A stretch of 64,000 nt of DNA from Aequorivita sp. UBA3180 (GTDB lineage Bacteria; Bacteroidota; Bacteroidia; Flavobacteriales; Flavobacteriaceae). This document shows, in pieces, positions 17,510-25,199 of this stretch (position 1 is the stretch's first letter; each line of letters starts with the position of its first letter). The position numbers and the translations under genes were made by a program. The notes beneath the pieces were generated by a model. The model worked only from the letters and a program-made list of their open reading frames with translations, did no database searches and was not told where the DNA came from. The stretch covers positions 62,001 to 126,000 of the forward strand of contig DEXQ01000011.1 in assembly GCA_002364215.1 (NCBI GenBank), given 5' to 3'.

Positions 17510-18767
17510 TTTTTCTTCGGTTATAGATTATTGCTATTACTATTGTGGTGAGGAAGAACAACAATAATAACGAAATTTCGGGAAGGATTTTAACAAAACC
17601 CACATTTCTTAAAAATACGTCGTAAAACGCTTCCAAGCCCCAGTTCATCGGGGAAATTTTGGAAACAAACTGCATAAATTTCGGCATTACGAAAACGGGT
17701 ACCCAAACGCCACCCAGCGCCGCCAAAATAACCACCGAAGTTGCGCCAAACGGCGCTGCCTGTTCCTGTGTTTTTGCTACGGTGCCAATCAGCAACCCCA
17801 ATCCTATCGCGGCAAGCCCAGAAAAAAACGCAACTAAATATAGCATCGGCAACTTTCCGGAAACATCCACTCCCGGGAGGCCGATGGCGGGAAAAAGAAA
17901 AATACCCACGAGCAGCATAAGTGTAAATTGAACGAGACAGACCGCGAGATAAACGATTGTTTTTCCGCCCAGAACGGTAGCATAACTCACCGGAGTGGTG
18001 CGCAAACGGACAAAAGTGCCTTGGTTTTTTTCTTTTAAAAGGTTGATGGAAAGAGGAACAATAATGAAGAAAATAGCAAACAGCGTCCACGCCGGAACGT
18101 TGTGCTGTGCTGAGTTCGGAATAATTTCCTCATTGTTTTTTGTTGGAAGGATTTCCTTAAAGGCGATAAAGTTTTCGGTTTCGAAAATCGGTTCGGCATC
18201 GTCTTCGCCCAATTCCGTTTGAAACGCTTTGTAAATACTTTGCGTTTCAATTTTCGAAATCATTTTATCGATGCCGTTTTTCACGGAAGATTTAAAACTT
18301 ACCTGCGTTGCGGGGTCAAAATACAAACGCACTTCCTTTTGCGGAATCGTTTCTTTTGCAACCGCCAAAGTATCTTCTTCCAACCCGAATTTGGACAGAA
18401 TTCCTTCCACATTCTGATCCACTTTCTTTTGAAGCGATGCCGAAAGATTTTCGGGAATCACGATGGCGAGTTGATATTTTCCGGAGAATACGGCCTCCTT
18501 TGCTTCTTCTTCGGAAGATTTCTGAAGAATTTCAAACGAATTGGATTCGGAGAGATTTTCGATAATGTTTTTTGAAACTTCACCTTTGTCGTTGTCCACC
18601 AAAAGCACGGGAATTTTTATATCACTGATGGTTTTGAAGGTGCTGTCCTGCACTAAAGTAATCACAATTAAAAGCAATAAAGGCATTATAAAAAGAATCG
18701 CTATTCCACCCAAATCGCGAACTAGCAAAAGCATTTCCTTATATGTGGAAGCCCAAAGTTTATGCAT
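17499..18767 (-). CDS. ABC-2 type transporter permease
   Basis: With the start at 18767 the product has 422 residues: one membrane helix near residue 30, a large extracytoplasmic domain (about 55-220), then five to six helices ending with LLLLFFLTTIVIAIIYNRRK. This is the ABC-2 plan of YhfI/DrrB-type exporters. The start was set at MHKLWASTYKE because its ATG overlaps the ATPase stop by eight bases (ATGCATAA); 18812 would give a 53-base overlap. With the adjacent ATPase it likely exports a pigment intermediate or lipid. Confidence 0.87.
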   Translation of the reverse strand: MHKLWASTYKEMLLLVRDLGGIAILFIMPLLLLIVITLVQDSTFKTISDIKIPVLLVDNDKGEVSKNIIENLSESNSFEILQKSSEEEAKEAVFSGKYQLAIVIPENLSASLQKKVDQNVEGILSKFGLEEDTLAVAKETIPQKEVRLYFDPATQVSFKSSVKNGIDKMISKIETQSIYKAFQTELGEDDAEPIFETENFIAFKEILPTKNNEEIIPNSAQHNVPAWTLFAIFFIIVPLSINLLKEKNQGTFVRLRTTPVSYATVLGGKTIVYLAVCLVQFTLMLLVGIFLFPAIGLPGVDVSGKLPMLYLVAFFSGLAAIGLGLLIGTVAKTQEQAAPFGATSVVILAALGGVWVPVFVMPKFMQFVSKISPMNWGLEAFYDVFLRNVGFVKILPEISLLLLFFLTTIVIAIIYNRRKNAV

Positions 18768-19503
18768 GGTCACGAAGAGCTTTGCCGGTTTTTGCCAAAA
18801 ATACTTCTTCAAGATTTTTGGCTTCGGGTTGGTTTTTTATCAATTCCGAGGGAACTCCTTTTACAATAATTTCACCGCGGTCAATAATGGCTACGTGGGT
18901 GCAGAAAAATTCGGCTTCGTTTAAATGGTGGGAGGTGTAAACAATGGTTGTTCCTTGTTTGTTCAGCAGTTTTAAATGGTCAATAATCACGTTTTTGGAT
19001 TGCACGTCCACGCCTACGGTTGGTTCGTCAAGAAATAGAACTTTTGGTTGGTGAAGTATTCCAGCAATCAAATTTACGCGTCGCTTCATTCCACCGGAAA
19101 ACGTATCGGTTTTTTTATTTGCGAATTTTGAAAGTCCCATTATTTCCAAATGCGAATTGATAGATTCTTTTAGGATTTCTCCTTTGATTCCATACATACT
19201 TCCGAAGTATTCTAAATTCTCAAAAGCGGTAAGTGTCGGATAAAGCGCGTATTCCTGCGGAACGATACCAATTAATTGTTTCAATTGGTTTTTATGATCC
19301 TTAAAATTCAATCCATTAATTGTGAAAGCACCAGAAGTAGGTTTCAACAAAGAAGTGAGCATGGAGATAAGTGTGGTTTTTCCCGCGCCGTTTGGGCCGA
19401 GCAGACCGTAGATTTCGCCTTCTTCAACTTTCAAATCAAGGTTTTTTACCGAAAAATATTCGGCGCCATTGTACTTTTTTGAAAGTTTGTTTATTTCAAT
19501 CAT
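18760..19503 (-). CDS. ABC transporter ATP-binding protein
   Basis: The 247-residue protein has Walker A GPNGAGKTT near residue 38, the Q-loop near VPQEYALYP, the signature SGGMKRR near 137, Walker B VLFLDEPTVG near 155 and the switch histidine in YTSHHLNEAE. It is a CcmA/DrrA-like exporter ATPase pairing with the ABC-2 permease directly downstream. The start codon lies one base from an inverted repeat that could fold over the ribosome-binding region. Confidence 0.92.
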   Translation of the reverse strand: MIEINKLSKKYNGAEYFSVKNLDLKVEEGEIYGLLGPNGAGKTTLISMLTSLLKPTSGAFTINGLNFKDHKNQLKQLIGIVPQEYALYPTLTAFENLEYFGSMYGIKGEILKESINSHLEIMGLSKFANKKTDTFSGGMKRRVNLIAGILHQPKVLFLDEPTVGVDVQSKNVIIDHLKLLNKQGTTIVYTSHHLNEAEFFCTHVAIIDRGEIIVKGVPSELIKNQPEAKNLEEVFLAKTGKALRDHA

Positions 19504-19504
19504 T

Positions 19505-19531
19505 GTCCCCCTAAATCCCCCAAAGGGGGAC
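19505..19531. repeat. C-run/G-run inverted repeat touching the ABC ATPase start
   Basis: GTCCCCC at 19505-19511 is complementary to GGGGGAC at 19525-19531, and CCCCC at 19517-19521 can also pair with the same G-run. On the minus-strand mRNA this places a C-run ahead of two alternative G-runs, the second lying directly before the ATG at 19503. The CCCCCTAAATCCCCC text is widespread between genes in Bacteroidota. Confidence 0.65.
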
Positions 19532-19597
19532 TTTTATCTTTTTTTACTTTTACTATCTTTCTCCTATTAACAATTAACTCAATAATCATTAACTTCT

Positions 19598-20605
19598 TCA
19601 CACCGCCTTTTTCAACTTCTTAAAAAACACCTTTTCCAAGTCGGCAATATGGTCCAATTGATCTGCAACTTTATTATAACTGTCGGTTTGGGCGCTTCGG
19701 TTTTTGTAGATTCGAGATGCTTCCAAAGCAAAATCACGCCATAGATCGCCTATTTCGGTCATTTCTTTTGAAAGTTCGATTAACTTTTCATTGCCTAAAA
19801 GCTTACCGGCTTCCTGCAGAAATGCTGCGTAAATATAACGGAAGCCGCCCCCGCCAGTTCCTATTTCTTCCTGCATCCGCACTACTTGTCCTAAATAATG
19901 GTTTGCGGTTTTAACACCTTTTTTCTTCGGCCATTTTCTAATTAAACCAGCAATTTTATGAATTCCTTTTACACCAACGTACGAAACTGGCGCAAGCATT
20001 GCTTTACAAGTATCTTTAATACCTTTTACGATTGCTTTTTCCAATTCCAGCTTTTCGGGAAAAGAAATCGGGTAATACATATGCCCCTTTGGCGCAAAAG
20101 CACCTTTGGCAAAACGCACTTTTTCAAGCTCCTTCTCTGAAAGGGAAGTAACATCTTCCATCACCGGATCACTGATTAAATACCTATCGTCTTGTTTTCC
20201 GTAAACCACCATATTGTGGGCATTGAAATGGAAGCGGTATTCATCTGGAAAATACAACAAATTGTAAACGCCAACTTGCAAACCAACGGGATTATTCTTT
20301 GCAAGATTTTCATCCAAACGCGCTTTTGCATCTTTTGGATTGCTGAATTTTTCGCGCTTCATTTTAACGCCCGTACGTTTTGCAAATTTTTTAAAAATAT
20401 GTCCAGGCAGTGCGCGATAAGTGATTACTGGCGCGTGGTTCACTTTCAGCAGTGGAATATAGCAAAACAATAAACCGCTGCCAATACCAAAAACCATTGG
20501 TTCGCTAACACTGAAACCGTTGTGTTTCATCAAATTTGAAACAACGCCGTTTTCGCAGTGTGCAGATTGGTGGTGGGTGAAGTTAATGATGGTTTCAGGT
20601 TTCAA
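19598..20605 (-). CDS. BtrH-like acyltransferase (BtrH N-terminal domain plus C-terminal helical domain)
   Basis: The 335-residue protein begins FTHHQSAHCENGVVSNLM, matching the N-terminal domain of BtrH, a papain-like fold enzyme; Cys near residue 17 is the likely nucleophile, and FHFNAHNMVVYGKQDDRYLI near 130 holds the matching histidine. BtrH moves an acyl group from an acyl carrier protein onto an amino group in butirosin synthesis. The C-terminal 150 residues are helical. In this operon an acyl transfer from ACP-bound aryl polyene to an alcohol is a sensible inference, making it a candidate for the ester bond of the pigment. It precedes the ABC transporter genes by 94 bases. Confidence 0.8.
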   Translation of the reverse strand: MKPETIINFTHHQSAHCENGVVSNLMKHNGFSVSEPMVFGIGSGLLFCYIPLLKVNHAPVITYRALPGHIFKKFAKRTGVKMKREKFSNPKDAKARLDENLAKNNPVGLQVGVYNLLYFPDEYRFHFNAHNMVVYGKQDDRYLISDPVMEDVTSLSEKELEKVRFAKGAFAPKGHMYYPISFPEKLELEKAIVKGIKDTCKAMLAPVSYVGVKGIHKIAGLIRKWPKKKGVKTANHYLGQVVRMQEEIGTGGGGFRYIYAAFLQEAGKLLGNEKLIELSKEMTEIGDLWRDFALEASRIYKNRSAQTDSYNKVADQLDHIADLEKVFFKKLKKAV

Positions 20606-20640
20606 GTTTCTGGTTTTTCTATTGATACTGTGGATACTTT

Positions 20641-20667
20641 TGATTCTATGGATTCTATGGATTCTAT
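20641..20667. repeat. Three perfect copies of a 9-base unit
   Basis: GATTCTATG is repeated three times without change, preceded by the related GATACTGTG. It lies in the 92-base gap between the BtrH-like gene and the 133-residue gene upstream of it. A slippage-prone microsatellite; no function is apparent. Confidence 0.8.
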
Positions 20668-20697
20668 GGAAATTTATAAACTTTTAAACTCATAAAC

Positions 20698-21099
20698 TTA
20701 TCGACCCATCGACTTCAATTCTTCAATTGAAATCTCGAAGACCTCAGCATATTTGTTCAAAGTTTTATCACTCAATTTTTTAAAAACCGAAGGTTTAAAA
20801 TGTCTTTTCACTTTCCATTGCCAAAAACCAACGTAGCTCGCCAAAATGCCAACGTCCATTTTGTGGAGTTCCATATAATATTCTATTGGGCTGGTTTCGC
20901 CTTTTAATACACGGCTTTTTGCATCCTCAATACGTTCGTTAATTTCTTCGATAGCGTTTTTTAGCGCTACGGTTTTTGGTTCCCAGCCTGTGCTGTTTTC
21001 GGTGGTGTATTCGCCATTTTCATCAACGGCATAGCAGAGTTCGCGGAAATTTGCGGATTCCAGATTGCTTTTGTCTTGTGGCACTTCTTTTTTCTTCAT
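20698..21099 (-). CDS. Small soluble protein of unknown function, HTH-like C-terminus
   Basis: The 133-residue protein has no signal peptide or membrane helix. Residues 40-65 are likely helical (LKNAIEEINERIEDAKSRVL). The last 25 residues, LSDKTLNKYAEVFEISIEEL, look like the second half of an Xre-type helix-turn-helix, though the recognition part is not convincing. It lies two bases from the hot-dog gene upstream and so is co-transcribed with the dehydratases. I do not recognise a family. A cluster-specific accessory or regulatory role is possible. Confidence 0.7.
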   Translation of the reverse strand: MKKKEVPQDKSNLESANFRELCYAVDENGEYTTENSTGWEPKTVALKNAIEEINERIEDAKSRVLKGETSPIEYYMELHKMDVGILASYVGFWQWKVKRHFKPSVFKKLSDKTLNKYAEVFEISIEELKSMGR

Positions 21100-21101
21100 A
21101 A

Positions 21102-21560
21102 TCAGACTTCATGGATTAAAAAATTCATAGTAGAAGATACAATTAATTTTTCAGCGACGAATGTTTCAGCCTCAAGGCTGCACATGGTCATTTCGCCAGT
21201 GTCAAACCTTGAGATAAGTTTTGCTTTGGTGATAATTGTTTCTCCAACTTTCGGAAGTTCAAAAATCTCCACTTTTTTGATCGCACTTATATAACCAACT
21301 AACTTGTTTCCGGTTCCTTCCACATCGTCTTTTTCAAAAAAAGTTTGCCCAACAATACCTGAAGCAGCTTGAGCGGCATTTTCAATTAATCCAGTTTCAG
21401 AAAGTTTTGCATCTTTCAAAAAAACACAATCTTCTGAAATATGAAATTGTGTGGAAACTGAATTTTCGTCAATTTCCAATACTGAAGTAACCATCAGCAT
21501 TGGATCGCGATGCGGCAGAAAGTTGGAAATATCGAGACTTGAAATATCCATTGCTTGCAT
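21102..21560 (-). CDS. ApeP-like hot-dog dehydratase subunit (keeps PH, has Glu, no GHFP)
   Basis: With the start at 21560 the protein has 152 residues. NFLPHRDPMLMVTSVLEID near residue 13 is typical of ApeP-like hot-dog proteins, and ETGLIENAAQAAS near 65 supplies the glutamate of the FabZ active site, but the GHFP histidine motif is absent. It resembles the subunit that completes a heteromeric 3-hydroxyacyl-ACP dehydratase in aryl polyene synthesis. The start was placed two bases after the preceding stop; the longer frame to 21617 would overlap that gene by 55 bases. Confidence 0.78.
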   Translation of the reverse strand: MQAMDISSLDISNFLPHRDPMLMVTSVLEIDENSVSTQFHISEDCVFLKDAKLSETGLIENAAQAASGIVGQTFFEKDDVEGTGNKLVGYISAIKKVEIFELPKVGETIITKAKLISRFDTGEMTMCSLEAETFVAEKLIVSSTMNFLIHEV

Positions 21561-21562
21561 AA

Positions 21563-22000
21563 TTAATTGGCCAATACGGTTTTCATTTCGCTGGAAGCTA
21601 TAACTTTTCCATCGCACTCGGTTTCAGCAGTCACCAAGGTAACACCCATAATATCGTGCAAAATAATTACTGTAGTTTTCAATTCTTTACCGAGGGAAGG
21701 AAGTTCAAAAATCTCTGCTTTTTTTATGGCGCCAATATAACCAGTTGGCGCATCTTCCTTTTTCAGAAAAAATTGATAACCTGTATAAAGCGCAACCGTT
21801 TGGGCCATATGCTCCATCAATCCAGGTGCAGTAAATTTATTGTTTTGAGTGAAAATATTTTCTTCGGAAATAGTTAATCCCGCAACCACTTTTTTTTCTT
21901 CGAAATGAAGCAATTTGTCCACCATAACGAAAGGAAATTTCTGTGGAATCAATTTTCCGATGAAATCTTTGTCCGTTATTTTTTCGGTGAATTGATTCAT
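21563..22000 (-). CDS. Hot-dog dehydratase-like subunit (second ApeP-like, PH changed to PQ)
   Basis: This 145-residue hot-dog protein resembles its neighbour at 21102 (GYIGAIKKAEIFELPSLG against GYISAIKKVEIFELPKVG). IPQKFPFVMVDKLL replaces the usual LPHR, so the first histidine is glutamine; APGLMEHMAQ keeps the glutamate. It probably arose by duplication of the neighbour gene and acts with a His-bearing partner, or only in structure. It directly abuts the DarB gene, so a role in the resorcinol branch is possible. Confidence 0.78.
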   Translation of the reverse strand: MNQFTEKITDKDFIGKLIPQKFPFVMVDKLLHFEEKKVVAGLTISEENIFTQNNKFTAPGLMEHMAQTVALYTGYQFFLKKEDAPTGYIGAIKKAEIFELPSLGKELKTTVIILHDIMGVTLVTAETECDGKVIASSEMKTVLAN

Positions 22001-23134
22001 TTAAACAACCGTTAAATAAGCATAGGAATAAGCAAATCTCGCACTTTCCGGCACTTGAAGGAAGATTTTATCTCCTTTTTTAAGCTTTCCGGAATGTACC
22101 AATTCTTCCAGCATAAGATAAATAGAACCTGCGCCAACATTCCCAACCTTTTGAAGGTTCAAAAACCATTTGTCCCAAGGCAAATGCAGTCCTTGGCGTT
22201 CAATTTCGTTATAAAGGTTTTCCTTAAAATAATAGGAGGAAATATGAGGAAGGTAATAGTCTATATCGTCTTCGGTTATATTGTGTTTTGCCATGGCATC
22301 TTTCATGCTTTCTACCCCTTTTTGAAGAATATTTTCACCAAGCAATTTTACGTCCTGTTTCATTGCAAATAGCGACATTTTTCCCCAAACATCTGCGGGA
22401 TATTCACTCCAAGGTTTTAAGCTGCCGTCTTCCAGTTTGTCTCCCCCAGCATACATACAAGTATCAAGTTCAAAAGCGTAACTGTAGCCTTCCATCCATT
22501 CAATTTTCAATGGCGTTTCCCCATTTGGCTCGCTTTCTAAAAGAAATGCGCCCGCACCATCAGAAAGCATCCATCGTAAAAATTCTTTGTTGAAAGCAAG
22601 AATTGGGTGTTCTTCAATTTCCTGCAAATGTGCAACTTCATCTTCAAAAATATCCGACTTCATCCAAGAAGAACAACGCTCAGAACCTGTGCAGACCGCA
22701 TTGTTTACTTGTCCTGATTTTATGGCCATATAACCATACTTCAAAGCATTCATTCCACTGCAGCATGCGCCGGAAGGGGAATTAATTTCAAGGTTTCCAT
22801 TCTTTAAAAAGCCGTGAACCATGGCGGCGTGGCTCGGCAAAATCTGGTCTGGGCTGGAGGTGCCGCAGGACAGCAATTCAATATCGTTTTTGTTGAAAGT
22901 TTCATCACACAAAGCCTCAACCGCTTCCGCAGCAAGCTGTGCGTTGTTATGGGTTACGTTTCCATCTTTGTCGATGGCGTAATAACGTGTTTTTATTTGG
23001 TTGTTCCGAAGGATGATGCGGCGCGCTTTTGAGGTCTTTCCATTGATAACCCCAAGCTTTTCCTCCATGGTCTCGTTGTCCACGGGCTCGTTAGGCAAAA
23101 ACTTCGCAATCCTTGTAATGTAAACGTTCTTCAT
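22001..23134 (-). CDS. darB: DarB-type KAS III, dialkylresorcinol/cyclohexanedione-forming synthase
   Basis: The 377-residue KAS-III-like protein has the Cys of SPSGACCSGMNALKYG near residue 122, histidine in YYLPHISSYYF near 295 and Asn in KVGNVGAGSIYL near 335. In the known dialkylresorcinol pathway DarB condenses two fatty acyl-derived chains and cyclises them to a 2,5-dialkylcyclohexane-1,3-dione. The identification rests on the KAS-III type together with the DarA gene directly upstream, with a one-base overlap (TAATG). It supplies the alcohol half of the flexirubin-type ester. Confidence 0.85.
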   Translation of the reverse strand: MKNVYITRIAKFLPNEPVDNETMEEKLGVINGKTSKARRIILRNNQIKTRYYAIDKDGNVTHNNAQLAAEAVEALCDETFNKNDIELLSCGTSSPDQILPSHAAMVHGFLKNGNLEINSPSGACCSGMNALKYGYMAIKSGQVNNAVCTGSERCSSWMKSDIFEDEVAHLQEIEEHPILAFNKEFLRWMLSDGAGAFLLESEPNGETPLKIEWMEGYSYAFELDTCMYAGGDKLEDGSLKPWSEYPADVWGKMSLFAMKQDVKLLGENILQKGVESMKDAMAKHNITEDDIDYYLPHISSYYFKENLYNEIERQGLHLPWDKWFLNLQKVGNVGAGSIYLMLEELVHSGKLKKGDKIFLQVPESARFAYSYAYLTVV

Positions 23135-24051
23135 TAATCTTGCTTTAATGCAACTGATGAATAATAGGCTTTATCCCGCTGTATTTTATGGTACATTGGG
23201 ATATAAGTGAGCAAAAATACAACAAATACTATTGGTGCTATGAGCCATATTGCAAATAACAAATAATATTTAAAATAAACGAGCCATTTCTTTCTTTCTT
23301 CGCCTTCTTTTTTGATTAAATGATTAGCCCATTTTGTAAAAACAACATTTCCGCGAATATCCGTAGCGATGAGAGAAGGATCTACTTTTACGGCACCAAT
23401 ATCCAAAAGATTTTGTTGCAATTTTGAATATTCGTTTTGCAATAGTGCATTTTTTATGGGAAGACCAAAACGCGAAGCCGCTTCAATATCATTATCTGAA
23501 ACACCTGGTTTTGGGAAAATGCCCAACATTTTCGTTTTCTTTCCACCCATCAACCAATGAACGATTGTGATTACGCTTATATGATTCATGTTTCTATCCA
23601 CCAAAGCGATATTCCCAACCAATTTCGAATTGTTCGCAACTAATAATTTCTTCACTTTTTCCTGCGCCATTATCCACATATTTCGGCTTGCGGAAACCGT
23701 GACAACAGGTGTATTTGCCAACAAAGTTTTTGCCTCTTCGGATTTTAAAAATGAATTGATGGGGATGGAAGGTGTTAAATACCAAGTTGTATATCCTAAA
23801 ATCACCAAGTCGTATTTTTTCTGAAGAATTTCAGCCGGAATCGCTTCCAGCGGCGTGGGAATTTGAAGAAAAGTTTCCGGAAAAGCTCCGTAAAATTCCT
23901 CCTGTTTCCATGGAAAAGGGAATTTTTTCTTCGGAAGTATTTCGCAATAGGATATGTTTACTTTTTCATCTGAAATTGTTGAAGCAACATTTTTCAGAAT
24001 ATCGAAAAGCTGTCCGGTTTGGGAATAATAAATTATTAATACTTCTTTCAT
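23134..24051 (-). CDS. darA: DarA-type flavodoxin-fold aromatase of dialkylresorcinol synthesis
   Basis: The 305-residue protein starts with VLIIYYSQTGQLFDILKN, a flavodoxin-like FMN-binding loop, continues with VILGYTTWYLTPSIPINSFL, and ends with two membrane helices around residues 255-295. This is the layout of DarA, which oxidises the DarB product to the aromatic dialkylresorcinol. The gene order darA-darB and the one-base overlap support the assignment. The membrane helices suggest the resorcinol is finished at the inner membrane. Confidence 0.85.
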   Translation of the reverse strand: MKEVLIIYYSQTGQLFDILKNVASTISDEKVNISYCEILPKKKFPFPWKQEEFYGAFPETFLQIPTPLEAIPAEILQKKYDLVILGYTTWYLTPSIPINSFLKSEEAKTLLANTPVVTVSASRNMWIMAQEKVKKLLVANNSKLVGNIALVDRNMNHISVITIVHWLMGGKKTKMLGIFPKPGVSDNDIEAASRFGLPIKNALLQNEYSKLQQNLLDIGAVKVDPSLIATDIRGNVVFTKWANHLIKKEGEERKKWLVYFKYYLLFAIWLIAPIVFVVFLLTYIPMYHKIQRDKAYYSSVALKQD

Positions 24052-24054
24052 TTC

Positions 24055-24936
24055 TTAATCATCCGTTTCCCAAAAATCAAAATAATTGAACCATTGCAAC
24101 GGATATTTTTTCAGCATCCACTCGACGCTTTCTGTGTATTTTTTTAATAAACCTTCGGCATCACGATTTTTCACTTCCGCTTGACGGGCATATAAATGAT
24201 AATGTTTGTTGGTTTCCTTCATTACATAAACGAACAAAACTGGAACGTTTAGTCTACTTGCCAATAAAAATGGACCGGCGGGAAAGTTTGCCTCTTTTCC
24301 CATCAATGATTCGGTCAATAATTTTTGGCCTTTCATATATCTATCGCCTGTAAAACAAACCAATTCGCCATTGCTTAGCGCATTGTTTATTTCAAAAATA
24401 TGCGACATATCGTCCTTTACCAAAATAAACTTTACATTGGAACGCATGGTTACTTTTTCCATATATTCCTTGATGTTTTTATGTTCGGCATCGGTAGTAA
24501 CAAGGCTTATTTGTGAACGGGTGTCGATTTCTTCAAAAAAAAATTCAGCTATTTCAAAATTGCCAACGTGGGCACTGATCATAATGCCGCCTTGTTTTTT
24601 GTCGAGCAGATCGATTATATTCTCGACGCCATCACATTCATGGGTGAATCTATTTTTTAGGCCTGAGGAGATTGCGGCCTTGTCTATAATGGTCTTGCCG
24701 AATACATAATAACTTTTGTAAATGCTGAAAAAACTCTTAATTCGCGCGTATTTAAGCCTTTTACGAAAATAGTAATATATGGATCGTGTACTTTTTCCGG
24801 CGAAGAATACGTAATAAAGAGCAACAAAGTAAAGCAGGCCGTATGCAGCGCGAACACCTAATTTTCTGATAAAAAATATAAAGATTTTATACCCTAAAAC
24901 GGTTCCTTTGCTTTTGCCTTCCCACTCGCCCGCCAT
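24055..24936 (-). CDS. LpxL/HtrB-like acyltransferase
   Basis: The 293-residue protein has an N-terminal hydrophobic segment (YKIFIFFIRKLG onward), ISAHVGNFE near residue 120 with the H(X4)E catalytic pair of the lipid A acyltransferase family, FTGDRYMKGQ near 195 and FPAGPFLLA. The family transfers acyl chains from ACP to a hydroxyl group at the inner membrane. Aryl polyene clusters contain such acyltransferases. It lies three bases upstream of darA and is a candidate for ester bond formation between polyene and resorcinol or a lipid anchor. Confidence 0.87.
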   Translation of the reverse strand: MAGEWEGKSKGTVLGYKIFIFFIRKLGVRAAYGLLYFVALYYVFFAGKSTRSIYYYFRKRLKYARIKSFFSIYKSYYVFGKTIIDKAAISSGLKNRFTHECDGVENIIDLLDKKQGGIMISAHVGNFEIAEFFFEEIDTRSQISLVTTDAEHKNIKEYMEKVTMRSNVKFILVKDDMSHIFEINNALSNGELVCFTGDRYMKGQKLLTESLMGKEANFPAGPFLLASRLNVPVLFVYVMKETNKHYHLYARQAEVKNRDAEGLLKKYTESVEWMLKKYPLQWFNYFDFWETDD

Positions 24937-24954
24937 AAATAATTATTGCAAATT

Positions 24955-25197
24955 TCAGCTGATTTTTGTTTCAATCAGATCGTAAAAATCTTGTAGTGTA
25001 ATAACATTAATGAAATCCTCACCAGTCAATTTCACGCCAAAGTTGGCTTCAATGGCAACTACCAAATCTACAAAATCCAAGCTGTCCAATTCCAAAGTTT
25101 CCTTTAGATTTGCCCTTGGTTCAATGTCTTCGGTTTCTACCTCAAACTCATCTACCAAAAAGTAGTTTATCTTCTCAACTATAACTTCTTTATTCAT
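24955..25197 (-). CDS. Acyl carrier protein (second)
   Basis: The 80-residue ACP has LELDSLDFVDLVVAIE with the phosphopantetheine serine near residue 38. The start at 25197, two bases after the ketosynthase stop, was preferred over the ATG at 25212, which overlaps that gene. It is different enough from the ACP at 13960 to suggest a separate partner set, for example priming or the resorcinol branch against polyene elongation. Confidence 0.9.
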   Translation of the reverse strand: MNKEVIVEKINYFLVDEFEVETEDIEPRANLKETLELDSLDFVDLVVAIEANFGVKLTGEDFINVITLQDFYDLIETKIS

Positions 25198-25199
25198 TT

